A DNA stretch of 38,382 bases from a virus (IMGVR_UViG_3300044733_003732:1-38382); one strand, 5' to 3'; positions 7,282 to 17,770 are shown, numbered from the stretch's first letter. Notes: generated by a model not told the origin, from the letters alone. Made by a program: numbers and translations.

Positions 7282-9932
7282 TATGCGATTCTCCATCCTT
7301 TTGCAGTATTTGAATATATTAATTTCATAGCCTTATTGTTTACGTTGAAGATAAGGTCTTCCTCTACTCCTTGAATTCTTTCGCCATTTCTAGCTATAGT
7401 AAAGAAGTTTGTTGATGCATTTCCAGAAATATCTACTATCTCTACAACATGTCCTATTGCAGGTCCTGCTGGAAGTGTTAATGTTAATCCACCTACTCCA
7501 CCGCCAAGTGCTGGTGTGTTAACAAAAACTCTATCTCTATTTACTAGAAGCTTGTTAGCTGTTAAAATTTGCCATGGATTATATCCAGCGCTTACTGCTA
7601 GGGCTGATGCTGATGCAATATTTGATTCTTGATTTGTAATCACTCCTTCAAGAGAGGTTACTCTAGGATTTATATTGTCATATGTTGCCTGTAGTGCAGT
7701 ATACTTATTGCTTAGATTTGCAACTGCTGCCCCATTAGCTGTTCCGCTAACAAGCGTAATTGCTGCCGCTCCAGCATCATCAATTCTTTCAATTGCATTT
7801 GCGGTGGCTTCAACAACATCTTCTACGCCTAGTGCCTCAGATAAAGTAACTAAAGACTTTGACACATACAAAATCTGCTCTGCATTTAAGTTTGTAGATG
7901 TTAAAGCATTAATTTTTGTCTTGATTGTCTCAATTTGATTTGACAATGTAGCGTAGTTAGCTGAGCTTCCAAAGTCAGTTGTAATAATATTACTTGAATT
8001 TGATTGCTCACCCTCAGAAGAGCTTGTAATCGCTCTAACCTTAAAGGTGTAGGCTGTTGCTGGAGTAAGACCTGTCACAAGTATTGGGGATGTGGCTCCT
8101 GCACCTGATCCACCGATTGGGGTTGATGAAACAGTGTATCCAGTAATTGTCTGACCGTTAGTTACGGTTGGTGGAGTAAATGCAAGTACTGCAGTTGTTG
8201 CTCCAGTTTTTGAAGCAATTCCAACAGTTGGTGGTCCAGGAGGAGCACTGTCTGTATTTACAATATTACTTGCAGCTGATTCAGGTCCAGTGCCAACAGA
8301 GTTAACTGCTCTTACCTTAAATGTATAGTGTGTAGCAGGAGTTAATCCTGTGAAAGTCATTGGCGATGTTGTTGATGAAGCAATAATGCCACCAGGGGTT
8401 GATGTACCAATGTATCCAATGATTGCTGCGCCACCATTTGAAGCTGGAGCAGTAAACGCAGCAGTTGCTGTTGTAGATCCTGTTTTTGTTGCTGTTCCTA
8501 TTGTTGGGGCATCTGGTGCAAATACGTCTGCTGCGTCTGTTGTTATGCTGTTACTTGAAGCGGAAGCGTTTCCGTCTCCAACAAAGTTAGTTGCCTTTAC
8601 GGTAAATGTGTATGATGTCGCAGGAGTTAATCCTGTAATAGTAATAGGTGATGTTGTTGATGAGGCAACGATGTTGCCAGGAGTTGATGTAACTGTGTAG
8701 TTAGAAATTGCTGCTCCACCATTTGAAGCTGGTGGCGTAAATGGAATCCGTGCTGATGTTGATGTTAGCTTTACTGCTGTACCAACAGTTGGTACTCCAG
8801 GAACTGTGGCATCTGAAACAATCTGATTACTTGGCGCTGAGGCAACAGATGTGCCAGCGGAGTTTGTAGCTGTTACTGTAAATGAATAGGCTGTTGCAGC
8901 AGTTAGTCCTGTAACTGTAATAGGAGATCCTGATCCAGTGGCAGTGACATTTCCAGGAGTTGATGTAACTGTGTAAGTAGTTACTGCTGCTCCATTGCTT
9001 GTAGCTGGCTCATTAAACGTAACTCTTGCAGTTGTTGAGCTTAATTTAGTAGCTACAGGATTTAAAGGGGCGCTAGGTGCTGCTGCATCTGTTGTAATTG
9101 TATTACTTGCAGATGAGTTACTACCAGCGCCTTGTGAGTTTGTTGCAAATACTACGAATGTATAATCTGTTCCAGGGGTTAGTCCAGTAACGGGAACTGT
9201 TCCGCTGCCTGCTTGAGAAAGTGTTCCAGTAATACCACCAGGAGTTGATATGGCAGTGTATGTAGTAATTGCATATCCGCCATCTGATGCTGGCGCTGTG
9301 AATGGAACATTTGCTGTTGTTGAACCAGTCTTTGCAGCAGTTCCAATTGTTGGTGCACCTGGGCTGTTAGGATTTACGTAATCTGTAGTTACAGCATTAC
9401 TTGCCTGTGAGGGGCTAGAGGTACCAATAGAGTTTGTAGCTGTTACCGTAAATGTATATTGTGTTCCTGAAGTCAGTCCCGTAATTGAAACTGGAGAAGA
9501 TGTTCCAGTAGCTGTAATGCTACCAGGAAGAGAAGTTACTGTATAACTAGTAACTGGCCTACCACCATTAGAAGTTGGTGGGAGAAATGCTAAAGTTGCA
9601 GTTGTTGTTCCAGTTTTTGTAGCTGTTCCAACAGTTGGAGCATCAGGAACAACAGCATCTGTTGTAATGCTATTACTTGGAGCAGAAGGACCAGATACGC
9701 CATCTCCATTTGTAGCCGTTACAGTAAAAGTATATTCTGTTCCAGGGTTTAATCCTGTGACTGTAATTGGAGATGTTGCCGATGATGCAGTTATACTGCC
9801 AGGAGTTGATAAGGCAGTATAGTTAGTAATTGTAGAGCCACCATCATTAAGTGGTGCCGCAAATGCTACTGTTGCTGTTGTCGATCCAGTTTTGGTAGCC
9901 GTGCCAATTATTGGGACATCTGATACTGCCAT
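7281..9932 (-). CDS. Large tail protein with seven fibronectin type III repeats
   Basis: 883 aa. Seven tandem Fn3 domains of about 90 residues occupy roughly residues 4-645; each starts like APTVGTATKTGTTTA, has a central Y-T-V-T-S-T-P-G strand, and ends TGLTPATxYTFTVxATN followed by SNxITTD. Then come a helical region (about 650-780) related to the 107-aa protein and a beta-rich C-terminus (about 785-883) with GHVVEIVDISG. Fn3 domains in phage virions decorate fibres and are thought to hold weakly to cell-surface carbohydrate. Clearly structural; exact place in the tail is unknown. AAAAGGAG precedes the start. Confidence 0.85.
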   Translation of the reverse strand: MAVSDVPIIGTATKTGSTTATVAFAAPLNDGGSTITNYTALSTPGSITASSATSPITVTGLNPGTEYTFTVTATNGDGVSGPSAPSNSITTDAVVPDAPTVGTATKTGTTTATLAFLPPTSNGGRPVTSYTVTSLPGSITATGTSSPVSITGLTSGTQYTFTVTATNSIGTSSPSQASNAVTTDYVNPNSPGAPTIGTAAKTGSTTANVPFTAPASDGGYAITTYTAISTPGGITGTLSQAGSGTVPVTGLTPGTDYTFVVFATNSQGAGSNSSASNTITTDAAAPSAPLNPVATKLSSTTARVTFNEPATSNGAAVTTYTVTSTPGNVTATGSGSPITVTGLTAATAYSFTVTATNSAGTSVASAPSNQIVSDATVPGVPTVGTAVKLTSTSARIPFTPPASNGGAAISNYTVTSTPGNIVASSTTSPITITGLTPATSYTFTVKATNFVGDGNASASSNSITTDAADVFAPDAPTIGTATKTGSTTATAAFTAPASNGGAAIIGYIGTSTPGGIIASSTTSPMTFTGLTPATHYTFKVRAVNSVGTGPESAASNIVNTDSAPPGPPTVGIASKTGATTAVLAFTPPTVTNGQTITGYTVSSTPIGGSGAGATSPILVTGLTPATAYTFKVRAITSSSEGEQSNSSNIITTDFGSSANYATLSNQIETIKTKINALTSTNLNAEQILYVSKSLVTLSEALGVEDVVEATANAIERIDDAGAAAITLVSGTANGAAVANLSNKYTALQATYDNINPRVTSLEGVITNQESNIASASALAVSAGYNPWQILTANKLLVNRDRVFVNTPALGGGVGGLTLTLPAGPAIGHVVEIVDISGNASTNFFTIARNGERIQGVEEDLIFNVNNKAMKLIYSNTAKGWRIA

Positions 9933-9944
9933 TTTATACTCCTT

Positions 9945-12900
9945 TTATGCCTGAGCTTCTGTCCAAGATAAACGGGCTGAAATATCTCCAGATGTTAATC
10001 CTAGGTTTGTTGCGACGATTGTTAAAATATCTGGACCATTTGGGAATCCTGGTGCTTTAAAGTTTCCATCACCAGAAAGAATTGATGTTCCAAGATCCTT
10101 AACCTTTGACAAATCAAATGTTGTAGCTGAGTAGTTTGTACCACCAGTACCGTCGGTGTAGAAAGCAAACGCCTGATCTCCACCTCTGATTGTTGTTATA
10201 GGGTTGGTTACAGTAGAACCTGTTCTACCAGTATTATCATGGTAGATAACCTGTGCTAGAGATCCACCAGGGATTCTAATAGTTTCCCAATCGCCTGGAA
10301 GGTTTACTCCAGTAGGGAAAGCTGATGGGTTATATATACCCTGAATCAAGAATGCTCCCTGAGCAAGAATACCAAGCGAACTTAGTGCTAGCTGCATAGT
10401 GTTAAGAGTTTCTCTCTTACCGTAATTTCTTCCAATTCCATTATCTGCTGAAGGAGCAATTCTGATTGAAAGAAGTGGTCTTGCAATTGCTGAAGAACCA
10501 AAGCTCTGTGAAGCGGATCCTTGAGGGGTAACAATACTTGTTGGAATTGTAGTTCCAAATGGTATCGTGTACTGAATTGTATTGCTTGTTACTGCGCTTA
10601 CTGTAAATGTTCCATTAAATGTTGAACTTTCTACAGCGCTTGAATTTGTTTGAGGCTGAGCAGTGTATCCATATACACCTGCAAGGATTACATCGAACTG
10701 GTTTGACGATGGCACTGCAGATATTGTTCTAATCCCGTTCAAGACACCAACTATTGCGGTAGTTTGAATCTGTCCATTTTGAAGGTTTCTAGAAAGAACT
10801 GAATTTGATATAGTTACGTTTTGGTCTTGAACAAAGTTGTGAGAACCCTGAGTTGTAACTCTTATTGTAGATGCAGAAGTTCTTACAATACTTGTTATTG
10901 ATGCTGAAGTATTTACGTCAGAAATTCTAATTGGATATCCAACCTGCAACTGGTGCGGTGCAGCAGTTGTTACTGTTGCAACACCTGATGTAGCAGACTT
11001 TGAAGCAATCTTTGCAATAACTTCACCAGAACCTGCAACGTTTACGAATCTCTGCATACCAGCGGTAAAGATAAAGTTCTTATCATCATCAAACTTACCG
11101 TCCATGATAACAGATGATCCCCAGTGGCTAATTACTGGAGCACAGGTATTTGTAATTGTTTGAACAGAAACTTGTGCAGTTCCAGTTCCATTTGTAATAG
11201 TATTATCTGGAAGATATGTTGCATTGCTAGAAGATCCTGATAGCTGAACTGCCTGACCCTGTAGATAAGAGGTCATTGGCTGTCTTCTGTTAATATTAAC
11301 AGGATATCCTTGTGCAATTGCATTATATTCTCTATTAGTAATTGTATAAGAACAAATTTCAAAATTGGTGTCGTCTTTTATAACCAAGAATCCTTGGTCT
11401 GGCCAGAATTTAACACTATCAACATACATAACAATCATTGTTGGGGATAATGGAGATCCAACAATTCCTGATGATCCCGCCTTTAGCTTTGTGCTAAAGA
11501 ATGGTGAGTTAATAGCTTCATATCTTGCTGGAAGGTTTCCAGAACGCATGTAAGCTTCTGTGTTTCTATTGTTGTTAGGCATCTTGTGGCAATAAACAAT
11601 ATTTCCTTCTGTGCCTCTAAATCCGAATCTAATAAATCCCGCACCATACCATGTGTAGTCAATGTAGGCCATCTGCATCAATGCTGGGTCCAATGTGTAT
11701 CCTGAAGGTCCCTTACCATCTAGCTTGTCTACGTTCCACTCGGTCTGAGGAACTCTAATTTCTTGAGTTATAACATAAGATGAGTTTGTTAGAGAATCTC
11801 CCTTATATGCAGGGCTAACCTTCATATTAGTGTCTGATGCAATTTCAATAACTGTGTAGTTTGCTCCCTTAATAACAATCTGGTCTCCGACCAGCAACTG
11901 CTTTCTGAATCTTGTATTTATACCAGTAATTGTGTTTGAAAACTTAGTTGCAGCAATTTTACCAAAAAGATCTTTCTTAGAGAATCTTCTAACCGCATAT
12001 AGGTATGTGCCATCGTATTCAAGGAAGAATCCGTTTTGGTCATTGTACATACCAGTTCTTGTTGCAGCACCTTCCCACTTGTAAACAGTAATTGTTACGT
12101 CAACTCCTCCTGGGAACTGATCAGTAGCAGTTAAATTTTGTGTAATAGGCATTATATATTGGAACTCATTTGTTCCTAAAACATTTGTAACCGTAAACTT
12201 GCCATTCCATGGGTTGTAAGTTCCTGCTGTTTGAACTCCGTCTACCTTAATTTTTGCTCCTGGTTGCATTCCGTGATCTTGAATTGTACGGACTGTTACA
12301 ACCTGATTTCCAATCAAAACTCCAGCTACAGATATCTGATCTACGTCAAACGTAGGGGTAAACTTTACACCAGTTGAGAACTGAATTGACTTTCCTGACT
12401 GATATCTAAAGTGACGACGTGTTTGACGAATAACTCTTACTCCACAGACATTGTCTGTTGTTGAAAGAATAACTCCTCCATCGTGTGGTCTGTGCTGAAC
12501 ATAACCATTTGGCTTTGCATAAAGTCCTACGCCATTTGTGACAATTGGGTTAGAAACCTGTGAATCCATTTTAAACTTCATTTGATTTGGACTTGAGACG
12601 TTAAATATTCTCCAAGATCCCTTGATTGAGCAATTTGCATTCTGGCTTCCGATTAGAATTGGTGTTCCTGGAAGAAGTCCATGAGCTGTGCTTGTTGTAA
12701 TTGTAATTGTAGATTGTGCTGCTCCGTCTGAGTTTGCAGACCATCCTTGAAGTCCGAGAGAATCGTTTCCGCCTGGAATGTGTGCGTTATCGAAGATTCC
12801 TCCACCAGTAACTGATGTAAGGCTTCCATCTGAAATTGATCCAGAAACAATTCCGCTTGCTAAATATGTAAATGTAAATCCGTCTGCGCTTACTGTTTCA

Positions 12901-13505
12901 ACTGGGAAAGTTCCTTCAGCTAAAGGATTTTTTGTATCTTGAAGTGAAACAACATCTCCTGCAACAAGTTCTGTTGCTGGGCTAGAAACAACTACAGTAA
13001 CTGTAGATCTTGGCGCTGCGCCATCGCCAGTTACGCTTACTACGTCAAATGAGTTTCCGCCTGTTGCTCTAGAAAAGAATGATGGGTAATTTGATGTTAA
13101 TACCAAGGCTTCCCACTTAGAGCTCTGAATACCATATTCAAAGTCTGTATCCATTAAAGATTGTGGTGGGGCGACTCTAAGTTTATTTACCGCATCCATA
13201 AGCGGCTCTGTAAATGTTACTGTTTCTGCTGGCTCGTCAACAATGATTGCAAGTTGATCGGTAGCAGCCATTGATGCACAGTTGTACTTAAGAGTAATAA
13301 TTGTCTTTGGCTCATAGCCAACTTCATTGTCTACTGAAAAAGATATTGCAGTTAAATTAGGATCGGAGAAGTTGTAGATGACCTTACCTTGTGTCGTATT
13401 TGTGATAAGCATCAATCGATCTTGTCTTACTATTCTTGGAATAATAATCTGATCTAATTCTGGCTTAAATACGTAGTATGCGTGTTCTATTTGTCTTCTT
13501 GACAT
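9945..13505 (-). CDS. Very large virion structural protein (1186 aa)
   Basis: 1186 aa, the largest gene in the window. Beta-rich with repeated strand-turn modules of the type S-x-x-x-x-T-V-x-T-x-x-x-H-x-L-x-x-G-x-x-I-x-I (for example STITITTSTAHGLLPGTPI near 270, GVATVTTAAPHQLQVGYPI near 870 and RVTTQGSHNFVQDQNVTI near 905). Such H-x-L/F-x-x-G-x-x-V modules are common in large virion proteins of uncultured and T4-like marine phages. No catalytic motif was seen. Likely a baseplate or fibre component. AGGAG precedes the start. Confidence 0.8.
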   Translation of the reverse strand: MSRRQIEHAYYVFKPELDQIIIPRIVRQDRLMLITNTTQGKVIYNFSDPNLTAISFSVDNEVGYEPKTIITLKYNCASMAATDQLAIIVDEPAETVTFTEPLMDAVNKLRVAPPQSLMDTDFEYGIQSSKWEALVLTSNYPSFFSRATGGNSFDVVSVTGDGAAPRSTVTVVVSSPATELVAGDVVSLQDTKNPLAEGTFPVETVSADGFTFTYLASGIVSGSISDGSLTSVTGGGIFDNAHIPGGNDSLGLQGWSANSDGAAQSTITITTSTAHGLLPGTPILIGSQNANCSIKGSWRIFNVSSPNQMKFKMDSQVSNPIVTNGVGLYAKPNGYVQHRPHDGGVILSTTDNVCGVRVIRQTRRHFRYQSGKSIQFSTGVKFTPTFDVDQISVAGVLIGNQVVTVRTIQDHGMQPGAKIKVDGVQTAGTYNPWNGKFTVTNVLGTNEFQYIMPITQNLTATDQFPGGVDVTITVYKWEGAATRTGMYNDQNGFFLEYDGTYLYAVRRFSKKDLFGKIAATKFSNTITGINTRFRKQLLVGDQIVIKGANYTVIEIASDTNMKVSPAYKGDSLTNSSYVITQEIRVPQTEWNVDKLDGKGPSGYTLDPALMQMAYIDYTWYGAGFIRFGFRGTEGNIVYCHKMPNNNRNTEAYMRSGNLPARYEAINSPFFSTKLKAGSSGIVGSPLSPTMIVMYVDSVKFWPDQGFLVIKDDTNFEICSYTITNREYNAIAQGYPVNINRRQPMTSYLQGQAVQLSGSSSNATYLPDNTITNGTGTAQVSVQTITNTCAPVISHWGSSVIMDGKFDDDKNFIFTAGMQRFVNVAGSGEVIAKIASKSATSGVATVTTAAPHQLQVGYPIRISDVNTSASITSIVRTSASTIRVTTQGSHNFVQDQNVTISNSVLSRNLQNGQIQTTAIVGVLNGIRTISAVPSSNQFDVILAGVYGYTAQPQTNSSAVESSTFNGTFTVSAVTSNTIQYTIPFGTTIPTSIVTPQGSASQSFGSSAIARPLLSIRIAPSADNGIGRNYGKRETLNTMQLALSSLGILAQGAFLIQGIYNPSAFPTGVNLPGDWETIRIPGGSLAQVIYHDNTGRTGSTVTNPITTIRGGDQAFAFYTDGTGGTNYSATTFDLSKVKDLGTSILSGDGNFKAPGFPNGPDILTIVATNLGLTSGDISARLSWTEAQA

Positions 13506-13514
13506 TATATTCTC

Positions 13515-14135
13515 CTAAAATAAATAACTTGTTGCTGCAAATTTACTGTTCAACTCTGTTTGAGTCAAAGTACTTGTATACTTTGGATAATATAGACCTA
13601 GGTTTAGCATTGCATCTACCCTAGCTACCGTTGTTTCCTTAAGTATATCATTAGCTAGTTCATTACCAGAAGGTCCAACTGCACCTGTTGCTCCAGTTAA
13701 TCCCTGCTGTCCTTGTGGGCCTCTAATATTTCCCTGTAATGTCCATGTCGATGTAGTTGAATTATATTGGAACCAATCGCCCGTTGTTGTATTTAAATAA
13801 TTATCTAAACCTAATTTGTTTGCTGGGTTTTGTGCTGTTGGATCTGCAATTCCAGTGAAATTATATGAACCTCTTTGTCCAGCTGTTCCTTGAGGTCCCG
13901 CTGCACCTGCAGCACCCGCTGGGCCCTGCGTTCCAGTAGGAAGACTAAAATTTAATATTGCCGCTGAAGATGTTCCGCTATTTGTAACAGTCGGTGCTGA
14001 TCCTGAAGGTAATGTGTTTACTGCGCCTACAGATATTGTTGCTGCTTGTCCAGGTAAACCTTGAGGACCTTGTGCTCCTGGTCGTGATCCTGCTACTACA
14101 ACCCAGGCCGTTCCATTCCAACGCTTTAGTGACAT
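13515..14135 (-). CDS. Collagen-like short tail fibre protein
   Basis: 206 aa. Three Gly-X-Y stretches: near residues 18-30 (GAQGPQGLPG), near 70-90 (GPAGAAGAAGPQGTAG) and near 138-157 (GPQGQQGLTGATGAVG). Between them is a beta segment with YLNTTTGDWFQYNSTTSTW, a typical fibre unit. Collagen repeats in phages form trimeric fibres. One Gly-Leu-Pro triplet puts proline in the Y position, the usual substrate site of prolyl-4-hydroxylase, and such an enzyme is encoded two genes upstream. A separate -10 (TATAAT, 14160-14165 region) in the gap before the start is possible but lacks a clear -35. Confidence 0.85.
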   Translation of the reverse strand: MSLKRWNGTAWVVVAGSRPGAQGPQGLPGQAATISVGAVNTLPSGSAPTVTNSGTSSAAILNFSLPTGTQGPAGAAGAAGPQGTAGQRGSYNFTGIADPTAQNPANKLGLDNYLNTTTGDWFQYNSTTSTWTLQGNIRGPQGQQGLTGATGAVGPSGNELANDILKETTVARVDAMLNLGLYYPKYTSTLTQTELNSKFAATSYLF

Positions 14136-14174
14136 ATTATAATTCCTCCAAGTGTCATTATACTATAAATTTGT

Positions 14175-15941
14175 TCAAAATCCTATCCAAGACAGGACTT
14201 CTGAATCTGAGTTTGGGTACATCTTTTTCCATTGATTATCAACAGATACATATATTGTTTTTTGTGAAACTACGTATATCATTGCCCCTGGATAAAGAGA
14301 AGCAGTAGGCAAATTTGAAAAAGCTTGAACTGACGCTGCTCCATTTTTAAATAAATCTTTATACTCTAAGTATCCCTCTTCGTTTGCTAGGTCTATCCAA
14401 AGATCTGTTTCTGCAGGCGTTGGAGGGGTCAAAGAGGAGACAATAGACTGTCCTGAAGTATCATCTAAGTCTATCCAAAGCTCTCCTGTGTAAGAAGGGG
14501 TTGCTGGCTCATTTGCACTATATATTAATTCTGTTATCGGTTCATCTGTGTCAATCCAAAGAGTATCTGTATTATAATTTGCTGGGGCTTCTGGTCCAGC
14601 ATAAATAAATTCTGTTGCGCCAGCATCATCATCAACGTCTATCCACAAATCTCCTAGAGTTGTTGCTCCCGCTGGTGGCTCGATAAGACCTACGAAAAAT
14701 GTACTTGCTGGTGCAGAAGCATCTGTTGGAATTAATGTGAGTCCGCCTCCACCACCGCCAGAACCAGATACTTCCTTCCACAATAAGCCGTCCCAAACAT
14801 TTAGCTTGTTAAGAATTTTATTGTAGTAAATTTGTCCGTGTACTGGAGTAGTTGGTGCGGCATCTAAACCAATAATAATACCGTTTGTATAAGTATTCTT
14901 TGAGGTCCAGGTATTTGTAGTAGAAAGAGATAGGTCTGAGCTTATGTATTCCCAAGTTGAAGTTAAAGCATTCCATACTTTGAGGGCTCTAGTTGTGCCA
15001 CTTCTAAATTCATCAGTGTCCAGCCAGAATTGACCGTCTGACGGAGATGATGGGGCAGAAGCTGACATAATAGCTTTAGACGGAGGGATTATTGTTTCTA
15101 GTATTAGCTTGTTTGCTTCATCATCATAGGTTGCTGTAATGTTTGGATTTAAATTATGTACAAAAAGAGGAGCGATATAGTCTTGAGCCTGTTCTTGTGT
15201 TAATTGAGCAATTACTGAAAGGTTTACCCTATTAGTTGTATCATCATAAGTTGCAACTACATTTGTATGCCCATTATGTGCAAACATTGCTCCTGTTGTA
15301 TCTGATATTGTCTCTGGGGCATCAGCTATTGAAAGGTATGTGCTTGCTGCTGTTGTAATATTTAACTTTGTTGCTAGAGCGGATGTTATTGTTGTTGCAA
15401 AATTTGCATCGTCTCCTATTGCTGCCGCAATTTCATTTAGAGTGTCTAGCAGTCCTGGTGCTGAATCTACAAGGTTTGATATTGCGGTATTTACGTAGGT
15501 CTTATCTGCCATAACTGAGGTATCTACCGCTAAAGTTATTGTGTTTGCAACATCATCATAAGTTTTTGTTATTCCGTTGCCTGCTGTCAAAGAAGTAGCA
15601 ATTGCATCCATGACCTCTTCATCGTCATAGGTAGCAGTTAAATTTATTTTTCTAGCAACATCGTCGTATGCTACTGTAATATTGTTATGGGTTCCAGTGG
15701 TAAGCAAGCCGCCGACAAGATCTTCCACCTCTTCAATATCTAGGATATTTGTTTCAAGTGTTTTGACCTTATAGTCTAAAGAGTTTGGGTCGGTAGAGTT
15801 ATTGGCACCGACCTTAGACTCCAATGCCTCAATTGCATCGTTGGCATTTGCATGTTGGGCGGAATGGGAAACTTCCTCAACCGAATCATTCGGCTGTGGG
15901 TTAACTAGAACGTCTAAAGACGCTGGGAAATTTGTTGCCAT
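14175..15941 (-). CDS. Tail fibre protein with repeated WID/WLD units
   Basis: 588 aa. The first half has T-Y-D-D repeats (TATYDDEEV, KTYDDVANTI, ATYDDTTNRV, ATYDDEANKL) and the block SAPGLLDTLNEIAAAIGDD, which also occurs as SAPTALNTLNELAAAINDD in the 490-aa protein, showing recombination among fibre genes. The second half has four or five short units with L-W-I-D-x-D separated by 25-30 residues, and a Gly-rich hinge. Typical phage fibre architecture. A weak -10 (TATAAT at 15962-15967, minus) lies upstream but without a good -35. Confidence 0.8.
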   Translation of the reverse strand: MATNFPASLDVLVNPQPNDSVEEVSHSAQHANANDAIEALESKVGANNSTDPNSLDYKVKTLETNILDIEEVEDLVGGLLTTGTHNNITVAYDDVARKINLTATYDDEEVMDAIATSLTAGNGITKTYDDVANTITLAVDTSVMADKTYVNTAISNLVDSAPGLLDTLNEIAAAIGDDANFATTITSALATKLNITTAASTYLSIADAPETISDTTGAMFAHNGHTNVVATYDDTTNRVNLSVIAQLTQEQAQDYIAPLFVHNLNPNITATYDDEANKLILETIIPPSKAIMSASAPSSPSDGQFWLDTDEFRSGTTRALKVWNALTSTWEYISSDLSLSTTNTWTSKNTYTNGIIIGLDAAPTTPVHGQIYYNKILNKLNVWDGLLWKEVSGSGGGGGGLTLIPTDASAPASTFFVGLIEPPAGATTLGDLWIDVDDDAGATEFIYAGPEAPANYNTDTLWIDTDEPITELIYSANEPATPSYTGELWIDLDDTSGQSIVSSLTPPTPAETDLWIDLANEEGYLEYKDLFKNGAASVQAFSNLPTASLYPGAMIYVVSQKTIYVSVDNQWKKMYPNSDSEVLSWIGF

Positions 15942-15989
15942 TTGCTTACACCTCTTCCCTAATTATACCTTAAATGTTTCTTTACCTAT

Positions 15990-16640
15990 CTATAGAACTT
16001 TAGAAACCTGGCCCTGATACCTACCATGATCTTGATGGTTTCTATCGTTATATGAAAACATAGTTACTGCAGAATACTTTATTCCAGACTTTACTGGTAA
16101 GGCGGCATGTGAAAAAAGATAGCTAGATGGGAATAGCACAATGTCGCCATATTGAGGAACATAGGTATAGTCAAAATGGGGGAAGTACAGCTCTCCACCC
16201 TCATAGTCGCTATTTAAATACATAACAGTAGATACGTCGCATGAATAGCTTGGGCCGCTGTCTGGGTGTGTTTTAAAATGCTGTCCTTCTCCATAACGAA
16301 CAAAGTTTATAGCTTCCATGTAGTGCAGTGTGTTCGTATTGTATGCTCTCATGTAATCCTTTAAACACTCTTGAAGCTTTTCTGTTATTTGATCATGAAC
16401 AGATATTATTTCGTCAGATAGTTCATTCCCTGGCCTCAAAGAATCTCTTTTGATTTTAAAATCGACACAATCTCTGTAATCTAATTTTTGTACGTGGTCT
16501 CCAACTGTGGCAATCGACCACTTAAACATTGAGCTTTTACCTGAACTTAAGACCTTTTCTAGCCTTGCTGGAATGTTCATTGCTTCTGGCAAAGCGTTTC
16601 TATATATTTTTATTCCAATTGCTGGGGTGTCAATTATCAT
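15990..16640 (-). CDS. 2-oxoglutarate/Fe(II) oxygenase, prolyl-4-hydroxylase type
   Basis: 216 aa. The iron triad is visible: H125 and D127 in HFKTHPDSG and H178 in YLFSHAALPV; K188 in GIKYSAVTMF is the expected 2-oxoglutarate binder. Between them YEGGELYFPHFDY and YGDIVLFPSS are standard P4H strands. Such enzymes hydroxylate proline or other side chains, using O2 and 2-oxoglutarate. It lies within a fibre operon that also encodes two collagen-like proteins, and beside two further beta-helix proteins without a visible iron triad. Virion-protein modification is a reasonable but untested role. Confidence 0.9.
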   Translation of the reverse strand: MIIDTPAIGIKIYRNALPEAMNIPARLEKVLSSGKSSMFKWSIATVGDHVQKLDYRDCVDFKIKRDSLRPGNELSDEIISVHDQITEKLQECLKDYMRAYNTNTLHYMEAINFVRYGEGQHFKTHPDSGPSYSCDVSTVMYLNSDYEGGELYFPHFDYTYVPQYGDIVLFPSSYLFSHAALPVKSGIKYSAVTMFSYNDRNHQDHGRYQGQVSKVL

Positions 16641-16656
16641 AATATCTCCTTTTATT

Positions 16657-17247
16657 TTAGACTAAAGGTATCCACTTTTGTGAATACTGATTTTTTATTT
16701 CTGATAATGGGCTTACATAAAACACTATTGATTTAAATCTATTAGAATAAACAATTTTATTGCCCGCTTCCGAAACAATAATTTCTCCAGGCTCTATCTC
16801 AAACTCTTCTTCATTAATTAGTAATCTTGTTTTTTCTGAGTCTAGAGAAATTATTCCAAACATTGAGGGTCTTGATGTACCACCAGCATCATACCATAAA
16901 GACGGGTCCTGGTCTTCAATTAATGAAGAGTAAATAAAATATTTATTTTTTAAGTAGCTAAATTGATATTTTTCACATGCATTTTTTATTAATAGAGATA
17001 CTTTTTGAAAAAGAAAATACATTTGTTCGTCATGCATAAAAAATGGATTGTAATTATTTTTATCGTATACCTTGATATCTTTTTCATTAGAATGTGGGAA
17101 ATCATAGAATTTTTCAGATTTATCTAATTCATTTATTATTTTTTCATATAGGCCCAGTGTATCAAATTTATCTTTAACTGAGATTGTTTTTCTTTTTTCT
17201 CTGTATATAACGTTTTCGTTTTTATTTTGACTTTCTGTATTAATCAT
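16657..17247 (-). CDS. Double-stranded beta-helix protein, degenerate oxygenase-like
   Basis: 196 aa, Lys/Glu/Asn-rich, more A/T-rich than its neighbours. The C-terminal half has cupin/DSBH-type strands: SMFGIISLDS, TRLLINEEEFEIEPGEIIV, and KSIVFYVSPL. I see no clear H-x-D...H triad, so catalysis is doubtful. Overlaps the next upstream gene by eight bases and precedes the hydroxylase gene. In phages related proteins are often annotated as 2OG-Fe(II) oxygenase superfamily. It may be a partner or an inactive paralogue of the hydroxylase. Confidence 0.6.
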   Translation of the reverse strand: MINTESQNKNENVIYREKRKTISVKDKFDTLGLYEKIINELDKSEKFYDFPHSNEKDIKVYDKNNYNPFFMHDEQMYFLFQKVSLLIKNACEKYQFSYLKNKYFIYSSLIEDQDPSLWYDAGGTSRPSMFGIISLDSEKTRLLINEEEFEIEPGEIIVSEAGNKIVYSNRFKSIVFYVSPLSEIKNQYSQKWIPLV

Positions 17248-17770
17248 TCTTAACCTCTACGTAAGAAACTCCAACAATCATTTCTCCAGAAGAAACTTCA
17301 GAAATCTTATACCTATATTCTTCTGAAGATGGGAAAATTATTAAATTACCTTTTGATAGTGGTATAGAAATATCTTTGTTTAAGAATGTAATATTAGATC
17401 CCGTGTGATTGCTATTTACTATATAAATAATTGATATGGTATCTATTAGTCCTGGGTTTAAAAACTCTTGCATGTATGATGTTTCTGGAATTATTTTTAA
17501 AAACACATTCTCTATTGGATAAACAAATGCAAGGGATCTGTCATGAAGATAAGAATTTATTTCAGAAATATAGCTAATATATAGCCTCCTATTTTCTAAA
17601 TTTAAATTTTTAAAGTTTGTTGTTTTAATTATTCCTTCTTTAAAACCATTTACTCTTTCTATCCATGAAATCTCTTCAAAGCTTGAAAGCATAACTTGAA
17701 GCTCTGTGTCTCTTATATATGAAAAACTGTAAACACTTATATCCTGTTCTGAAAATATTTTATTAACCAT
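17240..17770 (-). CDS. Double-stranded beta-helix protein, oxygenase-like
   Basis: 176 aa from ATG 17770, chosen because GGAGG lies seven bases ahead; a longer frame to 17839 would overlap the GNAT-like gene more deeply. The C-terminal part shows ISIIYIVNSNHTGSNITF, ISIPLSKGNLIIFPSSEEYRY and GEMIVGVSYVEV, the strand order of the P4H/2OG fold, with the pre-distal motif G-N-L-I-I-F-P-S-S matching GDIVLFPSS of the 216-aa enzyme. The iron ligands are not conserved where expected. Likely non-catalytic or with altered metal site. Confidence 0.6.
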   Translation of the reverse strand: MVNKIFSEQDISVYSFSYIRDTELQVMLSSFEEISWIERVNGFKEGIIKTTNFKNLNLENRRLYISYISEINSYLHDRSLAFVYPIENVFLKIIPETSYMQEFLNPGLIDTISIIYIVNSNHTGSNITFLNKDISIPLSKGNLIIFPSSEEYRYKISEVSSGEMIVGVSYVEVKND